A stretch of DNA of 64,000 nt from G963664115 sp965263045 (GCA_965263045.1 CBDHGK010000041.1:2914001-2978000); one strand, 5' to 3'. Positions 1-9,321 are shown, counted from the stretch's first letter. The notes: generated from the letters alone by a model not told the origin. Program-made: numbers and translations.

Positions 1-3
1 ACA

Positions 4-186
4 ATGCCGCGAACTATTGATGCCGTGGATGCTCGCTTGAGAAACGACTTGTTCGCTTTTTCAAGGTCGCCCGAAAAGGTCGCCCGAACGATCGCGGATC
101 TTGACCGCGCCGACAGCATTCGACCTCCCCACATCGCCGAGGCGGTTCGGTACAGGAAACTCGACCGGGCGGTGTTGTCGCAGTAA
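4..186 (+). pseudogene. ComM/YifB C-terminal remnant (copy 1)
   Basis: The last ~35 codons read VARTIADL...IRPPHIAEA..YR.LDR, which is the C-terminal tail of the ComM/YifB magnesium-chelatase-like AAA protein involved in DNA branch migration during transformation. Nothing of the ATPase domain is present upstream, and the residues before the tail do not match the family. It ends at a TAA at 184-186. A related remnant with the same upstream bases lies at 6421-6582, so this is a duplicated, decaying scrap and not a functional gene. The window edge may hide more of it. Confidence 0.5.
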
Positions 187-295
187 GAAAGGATGCGCCT
201 TATCGGGCGGTTGTTAAGAGGAAGCTCTTAACAATCCGATCAACGTAGCAGCGTTGATCCCAGAAAGGAACGTGGTAGTGAAATGAGAAAAGAAT

Positions 296-787
296 ATGGG
301 GATGGATGTCCACCACCCAACGACGGTTGTGCCGGTGATGAACGCCGGTGGCAAGATCGTGCTGGAGACGATCGTGCCGACGAAAGCGCGCCCGATCCGC
401 GAAATGATCGAGACACCGAGCGAGCCGTTGCATGTGGCGCTGGAAGAGGGCACGGAGGCCGACTGGCTCCACGAAGTGATTCGGGATTTGGTGTAGGAAG
501 TCGTGGTGTGTGATCCGAAGCGCAACAAACTGCTGGGGGAAGGCTCGAAAAGAGATAAGCCCGATGGGCGGAGACTGGCCGAGCTGTACCGGTCGAAATG
601 GTGCAGTCGGATTGGTGGGCTCAGTCTGGCACGGGCACGTGCGGACAGGTGGGTTGAAACAGATGGTTCGGGCCTATGAGACCTTCACGATCGACACGAA
701 GCGGACGATGCTGACGATGCTTCGGACAAAGGCCATCTACCGGGACTGTGGCATCGGGACGGGGGGAACGTCAGCATTGGGACGGAT
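296..787 (+). pseudogene. IS110-family transposase remnant
   Basis: The reading frame opens with MGMDVHHPTTVVPVMNAGGK, the typical N-terminal DEDD-Tpase start of IS110 transposases (GMDVHK...VVAVLDADGK). It reaches ALEEGTEADWLHEVIRDLV and then meets TAG at 494-496. Past the stop the same frame continues EVVVCDPKRNKLLGEGSKRDKPDGRRLAEL, matching the IS110 motif around NKxDxxDARRLAEL. Homology then moves to the third frame (LKQMVRAYETFTIDTKRTMLTML). At least one nonsense codon and one frameshift are therefore visible, and the C-terminal Ser-containing transposase_20 domain is not recognisable. The remainder to about 1000 shows no gene. This is an inactivated transposase, and the element ends were not found. 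Confidence 0.7.
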
Positions 788-1011
788 TCGAATCTCCCTG
801 CTCGAAATGCCCTGGCCATGCCCGGATCTTCCGTTACCGCGTGGTTGCGTTCCCTGCAGTCGGAATGGCGCTGCGAGGACAGGATCGGCAAGGTCCTGGC
901 AGCCGTCTCCACGGATACCTCCGCGGGAAACCGTTGAACGACATTGCCCGGTCAGGTAGTCTCAGGAGCACGAAAACCGAGCCAGATAAGACTGCAGTTT
1001 AGGAGCCTCCA

Positions 1012-1872
1012 ATGGAAATTCGTTACATGAGTTTTGTGGTGCCTTTGGCAGTGCTGTGTTTCGGCTCGATAGCCGCATCCGAAATCGCTGCCCCTCAACG
1101 TCAGATACTCGACGCTTCAGCGAATCTGCCACGAGAATATTTTGTAGAAACGCCCTACAACCCACTATACGATGCGCGCGATTTCTCGGGTATATGGTTC
1201 CGGGTTGGCGGCGGTGGGGGGCACGGCCCGGACGGCACGAACCCTCCCATGACGCCGGAAGGCGTGGCCCGAATGCAGACGCTTCGTCCCACCCGCAGTA
1301 CCAGCGACCCTGCCGATTCAAACTACCCCTCCCTGACGTGTAATCCGAAGGGTTTTCCGGGAATCGTCGTCGATCGCAACCACGATCATCACGAAGTTGT
1401 CCAACTTCCGGCACGGATGTTTCAGATCTGGCAGGAAGAACGAATGCTGCGCGAGATCTGGTTGGACGGGCGAGCACTACCTTCAGGTGACGACTACGCG
1501 AACATCGGACCGTCGTGGATGGGAATGTCGGTCGGCCACTGGGAAGGAAATACGCTTGTTGTTGAGACAAAGGGTCTCGACGGCCGAGCCTGGCTCTCTG
1601 CGTCAGGTTACCCAAAGAGTGACGCAGCTCAGTTTACCGAGCGGTACACGCGGACCGAAGAAAACACGCTCGAGCTTGAATTAATCATGTACGACCCGGT
1701 GTATTACACCGAGCCCTGGATTTCGGACATAAAAACCTGGAAAAAAGAAGCGCGCGACGCCCGCCCGGTCAACAATTTCGGCTGGTACGGATTGTTCTCG
1801 GGAATCAATGACCTGCTCTGCGCGCCGATGAACGGGGGCGGGCGCCCCTCCAACCCATACGGCGGCGATTGA
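1012..1872 (+). CDS. exported protein of unknown function (soil-bacterial WEGNTLVVET family)
   Basis: This 286-residue protein starts with a signal peptide (hydrophobic stretch MSFVVPLAVLCFGSIAAS) and is predicted to be periplasmic. The middle and C-terminal parts carry the blocks REIWLDGRALP, MGMSVGHWEGNTLVVET and FTERYTRTEENTLELELIMYDP. These are familiar from a large unnamed family of exported proteins in Acidobacteriota and soil Proteobacteria, usually about 250-320 residues long. No catalytic motif is evident, and I assign no function. A Shine-Dalgarno AGGAG lies at about 1001-1005, 7 bases before the ATG. It stands alone between the IS110 remnant and the convergent MBL gene. The product is likely monocistronic. 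Confidence 0.85.
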   Translation: MEIRYMSFVVPLAVLCFGSIAASEIAAPQRQILDASANLPREYFVETPYNPLYDARDFSGIWFRVGGGGGHGPDGTNPPMTPEGVARMQTLRPTRSTSDPADSNYPSLTCNPKGFPGIVVDRNHDHHEVVQLPARMFQIWQEERMLREIWLDGRALPSGDDYANIGPSWMGMSVGHWEGNTLVVETKGLDGRAWLSASGYPKSDAAQFTERYTRTEENTLELELIMYDPVYYTEPWISDIKTWKKEARDARPVNNFGWYGLFSGINDLLCAPMNGGGRPSNPYGGD

Positions 1873-2209
1873 ACTTCAGCCGCCGCAGCCAAGCCAGACG
1901 CACGAAGTGTTTCTAGCGGCAACTAAACTACAGGTTCCGCAGTCTGGAAAGCCGCGGAAGCCAGGTCACTTCCCAAGTGTCACCGAAACGTCAGCTGACG
2001 CCGTTCATGGGTCGTGTTGTTCGTCCGAAAACCCACCTGGAGTATCAAACAAACCTGGGCGCAGAGATAAGGCGGGCGCCCGGTGACGAATCGGAGATTA
2101 GCGCCCTTTATGGTGCTCCAGCGATACGTGGATGCGTGGATTACAGACCAGCCACTTCGGGGTCTAGGACGCTCAATTCTCCTATCGGCCAAAAGCGGTC
2201 ATTCCCAAA
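1873..2209. other. intergenic, nothing recognised
   Basis: Convergent gap between the exported unknown and the MBL gene. Short open frames in it have no recognisable product and no ribosome binding site. No clear terminator hairpin with a T-run was seen. Confidence 0.5.
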
Positions 2210-3193
2210 CTAATCCAACGCCGCGAGCTTCGCGCTGGCGCACTCCAGCATGATGGACATGTAGCGGTCGAATGGCTCTTCGCCGATGAGCAAGGGGTGC
2301 GTTCCTTCCGGATACTGCTGGCGCAAGTGCTCTTGCACTTCGAGCGTATTCATCGAGATCCCAGGGTGGGCGCCGAGTGCGGTCTCCGCCCTTAACGGCC
2401 GGGCGAAGTCGTCGAACACGTGCTTGAAGACCGCGAGCGATTCCTGAGTCGGCATCCCCGTGCCGCTCAAGAACAACACCGTGTGAGTGCGCCCCAGGTG
2501 CTTGACCGGCGCCAGCATGGCCAGTGTGCCCGACGTATGGCCGGGGGTGAGCGCCAGAGTGACCGTCGTGTCTCCCAGTGTCAGCTCCAGGCCATCGGTC
2601 ACGACCATGTCCCGGGTCGGCCTCGGCCGCTCGTCGGAGAGCGCCAGATCCCAATCCGGGCCACTGATCAGGATCCGTGCGTCGTACGTTTCCTGGAGAT
2701 AAGACGCCCCACCCACGTGGTCATTGTGACCATGCCCGATAACGATATACTTGATCTCGGCGGGGTCGAGGCCCATCTTCTCGAGGCCCGGGACCAGTAC
2801 GTCGCGGGCCTCGTCAGGGGAATTGAGGGTATCCATCAGAATGAGGCCCTCGCTCGTTTCGATGGCCCAAGCGCCCACGTCGTTGAAGCCGATGTAATAG
2901 AGGTTCTCGAAAACCCGCACCGGTTCCATGACATAGTCTTCGATCGGCGGCAGCCCCGCGTCCTGTCTCACCAGCGCAGCCCGCCGGGGACCCGTCGGCG
3001 AGCAGAATGACTCCGCCTCAGCAATTAGATCGGACCGGGCCAGCGCCATCGCCGCGCCGATGTGCTGTTGAGCCTCCTCGGATGCCGCCAGCGCCCCGGC
3101 AGTTGCAACGCTCGGCCTTTGAGCCCTGAGTCCTTGCGAGGCGGCTAGTATGGTGAGGGCGACGGCCAATGCGGCGGACACATTCCTGAACAT
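2210..3193 (-). CDS. exported metallo-beta-lactamase fold hydrolase
   Basis: This MBL-fold enzyme has a signal peptide (MFRNVSAALAVALTILAASQGLRAQ) and is predicted to be periplasmic. The zinc motif HGHNDHVGGA (HxHxDH) lies near residue 155, and LTPGHTSGTL supplies the third metal-binding His. The layout resembles subclass B3-like or alkylsulfatase-like MBL proteins. Substrate cannot be told from sequence. The frame is open 24 codons further upstream, but an ideal GGAGGA ribosome binding site precedes the ATG at 3193 and the signal peptide begins there, so I use that start. Two copies of a 21-base repeat lie just upstream. The final ~50 residues match no motif known to me. Antibiotic hydrolysis is possible but not implied by the fold alone. 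Confidence 0.85.
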   Translation of the reverse strand: MFRNVSAALAVALTILAASQGLRAQRPSVATAGALAASEEAQQHIGAAMALARSDLIAEAESFCSPTGPRRAALVRQDAGLPPIEDYVMEPVRVFENLYYIGFNDVGAWAIETSEGLILMDTLNSPDEARDVLVPGLEKMGLDPAEIKYIVIGHGHNDHVGGASYLQETYDARILISGPDWDLALSDERPRPTRDMVVTDGLELTLGDTTVTLALTPGHTSGTLAMLAPVKHLGRTHTVLFLSGTGMPTQESLAVFKHVFDDFARPLRAETALGAHPGISMNTLEVQEHLRQQYPEGTHPLLIGEEPFDRYMSIMLECASAKLAALD

Positions 3194-3211
3194 CGAGCTT
3201 CTTCCTCCGGG

Positions 3212-3259
3212 TTCGGACCCAACGCTACGCGCTCCGGATTCGGACCCAACGCTACGCGC
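3212..3259. repeat. 21-bp direct repeat in the leader of the MBL gene
   Basis: Two identical 21-base copies lie at 3212-3232 and 3239-3259, 27 bases apart start to start, just upstream of the ribosome binding site of the minus-strand MBL gene. Spacing of 27 is close to, but not exactly, three helical turns less a few bases. They could be operator half-sites or a local slippage duplication. Confidence 0.6.
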
Positions 3260-3408
3260 CGACACGATCGCTAGGCGTCCTGAACTACCCCGGGTGTTCC
3301 GGAGACAGTTTCAGTTGAGTGCCGGATGGGATTGTTTTCCTATGGTACCGAACAAACGGTGAGATGCTCTACAAATTCAACACCATGTGGGGCGGATAAG
3401 CGTATGAG

Positions 3409-3473
3409 CAGGGTCTGACGGCTATGGCCACCTGGACAGTGTCGACGTATGGGTGTGATGTGAGCCCGCGCGT
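3409..3473. repeat. dispersed repeat, copy 1 (partner at 6264-6329)
   Basis: A block of about 62 bases beginning GCAGGGTCTGACGGCTATGG is roughly 80 percent identical by eye to a block at 6264-6329. It lies in a 620-base stretch (3194-3815) with no supported gene. The 116-codon plus-strand frame at 3507-3857 has no recognisable content. The repeat has no transposase and no terminal inverted repeats that I can see. Confidence 0.55.
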
Positions 3474-3815
3474 TTAGGCAGGCCTTCGCGCGGACCGACA
3501 CCCGAATTGGAGAATGGGGTGGCCCGAACTGACGCAATCGGGCTGTTCTCAGAAACGAAAGCGGTCGCGATCATCGATACAACGGGGCCGTTGACGGATC
3601 CGCTACTTCAATATTCAAGCGCTCGCAGCCGCCTATTGGGCCAGTGTACCGCCCGGAGCATACGGGCTGAGGCTATTTTGGTAGGGGGTGGTAACGACGC
3701 GACCGGAAGTCAGGTTTTAGCGAACCGGGCTGCGTACTCGGCCGCTGGCTTCAATCGGCCTCTCGTTTCAAAGGTTGGCGCGGAGGGGCAGCCGTTTGCG
3801 CCTACGCACCCGAGA

Positions 3816-4250
3816 TCACACTCTCAACAAGTCTGCTCGCCACTGTTTGACCGCTAATTTGATTGCCTTCTGATCTTTCAACTGACCGCTCAGCGTTTTC
3901 TCAATCAGTTCGGGCAATTCCGCATCGCTGGCGAATCGCAAGCCGATCATCTGAGCTATAGTCAGTTTGTTCGCACTCTCTGCCAGCTCGGCAGACAACA
4001 CGCTCTGATACCGTAGTTTTTCCTCTAAACGTATCAAACGGTCCTGAGCGGCCAAGGCCTGAGTACGCGACAATAAGGTTAGCCTCACCAGCCCGATCGC
4101 CAACAGTACGAACATTCCACGATCGACACTTGGATCCTGAAACAGCCTGACGGCCGAAAAGATTAAATTGACCAGCATTAGCGGCGCCACGAAAAAGTGG
4201 AACGGCGGAAGCCAGCGGGTGTGGTTGCTGAAGTTCTGAGCATCGTTCAT
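3816..4250 (-). CDS. DUF6526 family membrane protein
   Basis: This 144-residue protein matches the DUF6526 pattern in full. An N-terminal QNFSNHTRWLPPFHFFVAP block leads into a first membrane helix (residues ~15-35), and a second helix follows around 46-62 (MFVLLAIGLVRLTLLS). Next come the RLIRLEEKLRYQ amphipathic segment and the C-terminal LIGLRFASDAELPELIEK...KAIKLAVKQWRADLLRV-type ending. The function of the family is not known. Two membrane segments with a soluble helical tail suggest an inner-membrane protein with a cytoplasmic domain. Length agrees with the family. It is separated from neighbours and is probably transcribed alone. Confidence 0.85.
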   Translation of the reverse strand: MNDAQNFSNHTRWLPPFHFFVAPLMLVNLIFSAVRLFQDPSVDRGMFVLLAIGLVRLTLLSRTQALAAQDRLIRLEEKLRYQSVLSAELAESANKLTIAQMIGLRFASDAELPELIEKTLSGQLKDQKAIKLAVKQWRADLLRV

Positions 4251-4578
4251 GCGGTTTCTCCGTTTGGTCAGATTTGTATCGATACCAATACCAGTGTTGT
4301 CACTTCAGTTTTTGGCGTATCTGGCCAGACATTTTCGTCGGGTTTGATTAATTCCTTTCGTGCGCTGGTATTGTTTGTCGTAGGTCTTTCGTATCCCCAA
4401 GATATCGCCCGAAGCGCGTCGTTCAGACGTTTTCATCCAAGGTCACCGCATTCAACCACATTCAGTGCGCTTACTGTATGAGTGTTAAGCCTGCATGAAC
4501 CGTAAGGTCAGCCGGAGTCCCAATCAAGCCCGAAGCGGGGATCCTGGCGGAGTCGCCGCATCGGGCGAAGCCTTAGAA

Positions 4579-5088
4579 CTATGCCGTGGCAGCCTCGGGC
4601 GGAGAGAAGCTGATCGCTCCCTGTTTACCGACGATGCGACGCAGGAGAGCGATCTGACCGGCATGGTATGCCTCATGAAACGAAAGTCCGGCCAGCAGCG
4701 ACCCGATCGTCTCATCTGGATTGTTCGTGGGCGAAAACGGCGCTTTTGCAGCCAAGGCGTCATCGCTGACTTCTGCGAGACCGTCGTCAATCGGTTGCTG
4801 AAGCGCTCGGAAGTGCTCGACCAGGGTATCCCGGTTTTTCGCATGGCTGGGGCCGGTGACGGGGGCAAGGTCGTATGCGGCATAGTCTTCAAGTGCGTAG
4901 GGCGAGGGCTTGCCCAGCAATTGGAGCTGCACGATGCGAGAACGCACAATGTGCCCCAGTGTCCAGTTCATGCAGTTGCCGCCTTTCTGAGGTTGAACAA
5001 GGCTGTCCTCGTGCGCTACCGATTCAATATTCTGCTCGGTGACGTAGCGCGCCAGTCCGAACTGATACTGAAGTGTCTTGGGGTCCAT
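4579..5088 (-). CDS. DinB family protein
   Basis: This 169-residue protein belongs to the DinB/YfiT-like four-helix-bundle superfamily, whose members often bind a metal with three His residues and act as thiol-dependent transferases. The conserved NWTLGHIVRSR block (residues ~41-51) gives the first His. The HEAYHAGQIALLRR block (~138-151) gives the other two in the usual HxxxH spacing. All three ligands look intact. An AGGAGG site lies 7 bases before the ATG. The substrate is unknown. It has the same orientation as the ArsR-SRPBCC gene upstream (5263-6066), with a 174-base gap, so co-transcription is possible but not shown. Confidence 0.85.
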   Translation of the reverse strand: MDPKTLQYQFGLARYVTEQNIESVAHEDSLVQPQKGGNCMNWTLGHIVRSRIVQLQLLGKPSPYALEDYAAYDLAPVTGPSHAKNRDTLVEHFRALQQPIDDGLAEVSDDALAAKAPFSPTNNPDETIGSLLAGLSFHEAYHAGQIALLRRIVGKQGAISFSPPEAATA

Positions 5089-5262
5089 CGTATTTCCTCC
5101 TGCTCAGTGATTGTTGTCTCGTCATGGGAATGAAAAATCAAGCGGTTACTCGATCGCTTCTCAAACTCACGACATCGGTCTGGACCCGAGTCGCTCCGAT
5201 ACCATCTGGAACGATCGTCGGGCCCGTAGTTGGGCACTATCGATCCTGACTTTTCCTTCTAC

Positions 5263-6066
5263 TTAGGCGAACTTCCCCTCGATGGCATCGAGCTGTTCCG
5301 TCCACCCTTTCTGCAGGCCGGCACGCATGTCTTCTGGCACTGAGCCCATGGCCGTATGCACAAAGCGCAGCGTCGTCCGGCCGTCCTCTTCTTTGAGCCG
5401 ATATTGAATGTTGTTGCAGACCGGTGCGGACATGAACAGCGGCCCGGTCAACTCCAGCAATTCCGGTCGCTTGATCGCCTGAACATGCGCCCAGTAGTGG
5501 CCGTTGTCAGCCCCAAGATCTCGATACCATCGACCGCCAGGAAAGGGTTCGAGTTTCAGTTTGAGCTCGGACCCGTGTGAAGCGCCCGACCCGGGTCCCA
5601 GTTGGTCCAAAAGTGCCTTGAATACATCCTCCCGCGGCGCATCAATCAGTCGCTCCAGCTCTATTCGGAGATCGTCTTTTATCGCTTCCTGAACTTTGGT
5701 CATTCGTTTTTCCCCTTTCACATGGCTTTCATATGATCGCGTCCGGGCCGCATCTTCCGCCCGCGCTTTTACAGCATCCAGTTGTTTGGTCCACATCCGC
5801 TCGAACTGCTGGGCCCAGGCGTGAATGGGTCGTATTAGCTCGGGGTTTGCAGAGTAAAGCCGTTGTCGACCGTCTCGCCTGACGTGGACTAGATTTACGA
5901 GGAGCAGCACCCGGAGGTGCTTTGACACGGAGGGTTGCGCCAGGCGGAGTTCCCTCGCCAGATGGTTGACGCCCTGCTCTTGCTTGGATAGCAGTTCGAT
6001 AATTTCCCTGCGGCGCGGTTCGGCGATGGCGTTGTAGATGTCGGACGTCGTGGCTGCTCGTGGCAT
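5263..6066 (-). CDS. ArsR-type HTH regulator fused to SRPBCC/AHSA1-like domain
   Basis: Residues ~1-95 form a winged helix-turn-helix of the ArsR class (IAEPRRREIIELLSKQEQGVNHLARELRLAQPSVSKHLRVL, with a DGRQRLYSANPE wing). After a linker, residues ~125-267 form an AHSA1/SRPBCC ligand-binding domain (DAPREDVFKALLDQLG, PGGRWYRDLG, GWTEQLDAIEGKFA at the end). In most genomes these are two adjacent genes, with ArsR controlling an SRPBCC partner. Here one uninterrupted frame joins them. An internal ATG near the junction is preceded by a purine-rich GGGGAAAAA, so a separate shorter product could also be made. No metal-binding Cys motif is visible in the HTH part. It probably senses a small hydrophobic ligand, by inference. 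Confidence 0.8.
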   Translation of the reverse strand: MPRAATTSDIYNAIAEPRRREIIELLSKQEQGVNHLARELRLAQPSVSKHLRVLLLVNLVHVRRDGRQRLYSANPELIRPIHAWAQQFERMWTKQLDAVKARAEDAARTRSYESHVKGEKRMTKVQEAIKDDLRIELERLIDAPREDVFKALLDQLGPGSGASHGSELKLKLEPFPGGRWYRDLGADNGHYWAHVQAIKRPELLELTGPLFMSAPVCNNIQYRLKEEDGRTTLRFVHTAMGSVPEDMRAGLQKGWTEQLDAIEGKFA

Positions 6067-6263
6067 GCCAACATTATATTCCTATTAGAGAATATATCAA
6101 GTACGCTACAGAACCTTACCGGGACGTCCTCCACTTTTTTTCGCTCGCGCCTCTTTAATCTAAATGAATGCGCAGTCGACAATCAGTGCGTTAACAGAAC
6201 GAACTGATTATGCAGGTATCAGTGACTTGCTTCCCCTCTAAGGCTGCCAATGCAGAAAAGCAG

Positions 6264-6329
6264 AATAAGCAGGGGCTGACGGCTATGGCACCGCGAACAG
6301 TGTCGCCGTACGCGTGTAATGTCAACCCG
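6264..6329. repeat. dispersed repeat, copy 2 (partner at 3409-3473)
   Basis: Begins GCAGGGGCTGACGGCTATGG and aligns over about 62 bases to 3409-3473. It lies in the 827-base gene-free stretch 6067-6893, which otherwise holds only the ComM remnant just downstream. Confidence 0.55.
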
Positions 6330-6420
6330 CGGGCGGCCACAAGCGGTCGGCCCTGATGAAGGAGCTCCCTCTGTTGGAAACTTGCCCCGATTCCCCACCG
6401 AGTCGCCATGCCAAGCGGCA

Positions 6421-6582
6421 AACCATCGATGCCGCGGATGCTCGCTTGAGAAACGACTTGTTCGAATCCTCAAAATCGCACGAACGATCGCGGATCTTCA
6501 CAGTGCCGACAACATTCGGCCTCCTCACGTGGCTGAGGCGATTCGGTACGCGAAGCTGGATCGGGCAGGACAAATTCGATAA
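6421..6582 (+). pseudogene. ComM/YifB C-terminal remnant (copy 2)
   Basis: The frame reads RILKIARTIADL...NIRPPHVAEAIRYAKLDR, a clearer match to the ComM C-terminus than the copy at the window start, and ends with TAA at 6580-6582. The bases before it (ATCGATGCCGCGGATGCTCG onward) are shared with copy 1, so the duplicated unit includes about 45 bases of upstream sequence. No ATPase or Mg-chelatase domain is present. Bases 6583-6893 show no supported gene. Confidence 0.55.
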
Positions 6583-6893
6583 CGCAACAGAACAGCGCCG
6601 CAGACACGGAACCGTGTGGTCACGTTGTTGCTCCCGATGTCAGACTAACGCGATCAGACACCGCTACAGCAGACACTGCTGCGATTTCGAAATCATCAGA
6701 CACGCGGTCTGGTTCTATTGCAGAATCAGTATGGGCCTGCACGATTTCGAGAATCTGCCGGCGAACGCCCTACGAAGGCCGCCTATGGACATCAAACGGC
6801 TCAGGCCCCGGCGATCGCGGGCGTGTCCTCGGTTAATCGTCCAGATGAGTGTGGTCGTTTCAGTGCCGCTGGTAGCGGCGAGAGGAAGCACGG

Positions 6894-7700
6894 ATGTCGA
6901 TTCTGATCATGATCCTATCGGCAGCCGCGATCATCCTGATCGCGAAATTCGGGCTCGTGACAGGGATCGAGCAGGTGGCCGCATCGCTTCAGTGGACGGC
7001 TAAGGCCCGCGGCCAGTGTACGGGCTTCGCGACGTCGGCGCCGGAGTTCGTGTGCCTCGTCGCCGCGGGTCTGGCGGGCGTGTGGGAAGCCGGCCTCTGG
7101 AACATAGCCTCCAGCAATATCATCAATTTCATCCTCATGAGCCTGGCTGTCGGGTGGAACCGTCAGGAACGCGAACTCTTCAACTGGCGCTTCCTGGACG
7201 AGATCGTGTTCGCCTCCCTCCCCATCGTCGTTCCCCTCGTGCTGATGTGGTACAGCTTCGACGAAAGATGGACGGTGATTCCAGTCCTCCTCCTGTTCTT
7301 CGGCCTGTACCGAATTGTTGACTCGCGGGTGAATCGCACCGAGTCCCATAGCGCCGGCGAGCAGGCCGCCGGCAGCCTCGGTATCGGTCTGAGCCTGACC
7401 GCGACTGCCCTGGTCGCTCTCGCCATCGCCGGCTTCTTCCTGGGAGGGGCGACCGAGAACGTCGTCAACCGAATCGGCATCAACCCCGCGATCGCTGGCT
7501 GGATCCTTGGCTTCACCTCCAGCCTGCCGGAGGTCATCACCTTCTTTTCCGTATACGGTCGCGCGCGCGCTGCTGGGAAGCTGGAGTCGCTGGCCGACAC
7601 CCAGGAGGTGCTCGACAATCTCACCGCGTCCAACATGGCGAATGTCGGTGTCGTCTATCCGGTCGGGTTGCTGGTCTACCTGATAGTGGCCGCAGGGTGA
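6894..7700 (+). CDS. CaCA-superfamily (sodium/calcium exchanger-like) membrane protein
   Basis: This 268-residue polytopic inner-membrane protein has about eight hydrophobic segments. Two regions resemble the alpha-repeats of cation/Ca2+ exchangers. The first is GFATSAPEFVCLVAAGL...NIASSNIINF (residues ~44-82), and the second is GFTSSLPEVITFFSVY...DNLTASNMANVGVV (~203-253). In classical exchangers these carry GTSxPE and GNxxGSN motifs, and the Pro-Glu of both repeats is kept here. Length is a little shorter than typical YrbG-like exchangers (~320). Transported ion is not determinable. A purine-rich AGAGGAAG lies ~7 bases before the ATG. The gene stands alone. Confidence 0.75.
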   Translation: MSILIMILSAAAIILIAKFGLVTGIEQVAASLQWTAKARGQCTGFATSAPEFVCLVAAGLAGVWEAGLWNIASSNIINFILMSLAVGWNRQERELFNWRFLDEIVFASLPIVVPLVLMWYSFDERWTVIPVLLLFFGLYRIVDSRVNRTESHSAGEQAAGSLGIGLSLTATALVALAIAGFFLGGATENVVNRIGINPAIAGWILGFTSSLPEVITFFSVYGRARAAGKLESLADTQEVLDNLTASNMANVGVVYPVGLLVYLIVAAG

Positions 7701-8391
7701 CTTTCAACGATCGTACAGAATCCCGATTACATTGTAATTGTTCCAGAACTCCAACGGACCGCCCAGTTTATTCCGACCGACGGCCGTCCGCACCAGAGCG
7801 GACTGGAGCCCTCCTACTATTGACACTTCGTCCGGACTGGGAAGAACTCGGCCTTCTTAAATATGTCTGCGGGGAAAACAATCAATTCGTGGGAGGTAAC
7901 TGCACCCCATCAGATGCTCAGTGGTTTATGGGACGGACATCTAACTGACCCTAATCAGGCGGAATTGGCACACGGATGCGCTCATAGATATGCTGATGCA
8001 TCATGCGGACCACAGCAGTACTCGATCCCCGGCTTTTTAAGAAACTGAACGAACGGGTATCCACAACGGGGGCTCTGTCATGGGGATCCTTGAGCGGGGA
8101 ACCCGGTTCCTGCTCCAAGATCAGCCGCCTACAGGGCCTCGAAAGAAGTTCAAGGCCACACCTTCGGACAGGCCGAGGGCTTCTCTCAAAGGAACATCGA
8201 CAAGAGCTCGACGCTTCTGGAGGTCGAAGACCGTGAGCGCTTCGGGCAACACTCGTAGCGAGTGCAACTCCCCGATATCAGTGTCCTGACCGACCCACAC
8301 CGCTACGATTCTCTTTCCTTCGACCGGCCTTCAACGCATATGATTGCCGTAAGTTCGGTTTCGGCCCCCTACACTTTTGGAGGATTGTTCC
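7701..8391. other. intergenic, no supported gene
   Basis: About 690 bases with short frames only, none recognisable and none with a convincing ribosome binding site. The last ~60 bases hold the leader of the MBL gene (GGAGG at 8379-8383). Confidence 0.5.
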
Positions 8392-9246
8392 ATGCGTACC
8401 AAGATCTTGATTGTGGCATTAGCAGCGGTTGTCAGCGTTGGCGCAGCCACACTGACTGCGTTTACCCAGGGGCAACAGGCCCCCCCGCTCGCCATCAGTG
8501 AAGTCGTCGACGGTCTCTACATGATCACCGGTCCCGGCGGCAACATCGGTGTGCGTGTCACCGGTGACGGCGTCATCGTTATCGATGACAAGTTTGAAAG
8601 GAACTATGACGAAATCATGAGAAACATCCGCAGTGTTACGGATGAGCCGATTGAATACGTCCTGAACACCCATCACCATGGCGACCACACCGGCAGCAAC
8701 GCGCGATTCGCCGAGACCGCGCCCGTGATCGCTCACAAGAATGTTCGCGCCAACATCCTGAGGAACAATCAGGCCGGGCCTCCGTCGGTCATATACTCCG
8801 ATGAAACAGCTGTTTTCGTCGGTGGCGTGGAAGTCCAGGCCCACCACCTGGGACGCGGGCACACCAACGGCGATTCGGTCATTTACTTCCCCGACCTCAG
8901 GGTCGTCCACGGAGGAGATCTACTCAATACGGGGAACATTTTCATCGACTTCAACAACGGCGGTAGCTTCGTGGAATGGGTGGATACGCTCGACCGTCTG
9001 CTGGCACTGGATTTCGTTACAGCCATTCCAGGACACGGCAACCTGCTGACTAAAGACGAAGTGCGGGTGTATCGCAACAAGTTTGCCGCTCTCGAAACAC
9101 GCGCGAGAAAATTGATTTCTGAAGGCACATCACCGGAGCAGTTCCTGGCGACCCTGGAGAGTGAGGACATGGGCTGGGATCTTTCCGGTCGCGGCGGCCA
9201 GGGTCCAATCGGGATTTACGCAGAACTGACCCGCTCGATGGAATAG
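8392..9246 (+). CDS. exported metallo-beta-lactamase fold hydrolase
   Basis: This 284-residue MBL-fold protein has a signal peptide (MRTKILIVALAAVVSVGAATLTAFTQ). The zinc site is NTHHHGDHTGSN (HxHxDH, residues ~94-105), followed by HHLGRGHTNGDSVIYFPDLRVVHGGDLL, which gives the next His and the bridging Asp, and AIPGHG, which gives the last His. All ligands of a binuclear site appear present. The family resembles SoxH/quinoprotein-relay type MBL proteins that are common in soil bacteria. Substrate is unknown. The frame extends five codons upstream from a TTG, but GGAGG sits 8 bases before the ATG at 8392, which fixes the start. It is predicted to be periplasmic. Confidence 0.88.
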   Translation: MRTKILIVALAAVVSVGAATLTAFTQGQQAPPLAISEVVDGLYMITGPGGNIGVRVTGDGVIVIDDKFERNYDEIMRNIRSVTDEPIEYVLNTHHHGDHTGSNARFAETAPVIAHKNVRANILRNNQAGPPSVIYSDETAVFVGGVEVQAHHLGRGHTNGDSVIYFPDLRVVHGGDLLNTGNIFIDFNNGGSFVEWVDTLDRLLALDFVTAIPGHGNLLTKDEVRVYRNKFAALETRARKLISEGTSPEQFLATLESEDMGWDLSGRGGQGPIGIYAELTRSME

Positions 9247-9321
9247 CCGAAGTTTGCGGGCGGAGATCGAACGCAGACCGCGCACCGAGTCAAAGATTCC
9301 AAAGGACGCACCTCCCTTGAA

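Noticed and set aside
3507..3857. 116-codon plus-strand frame
   Set aside because: No family match, no ribosome site, and it overlaps the end of the convergent DUF6526 gene.
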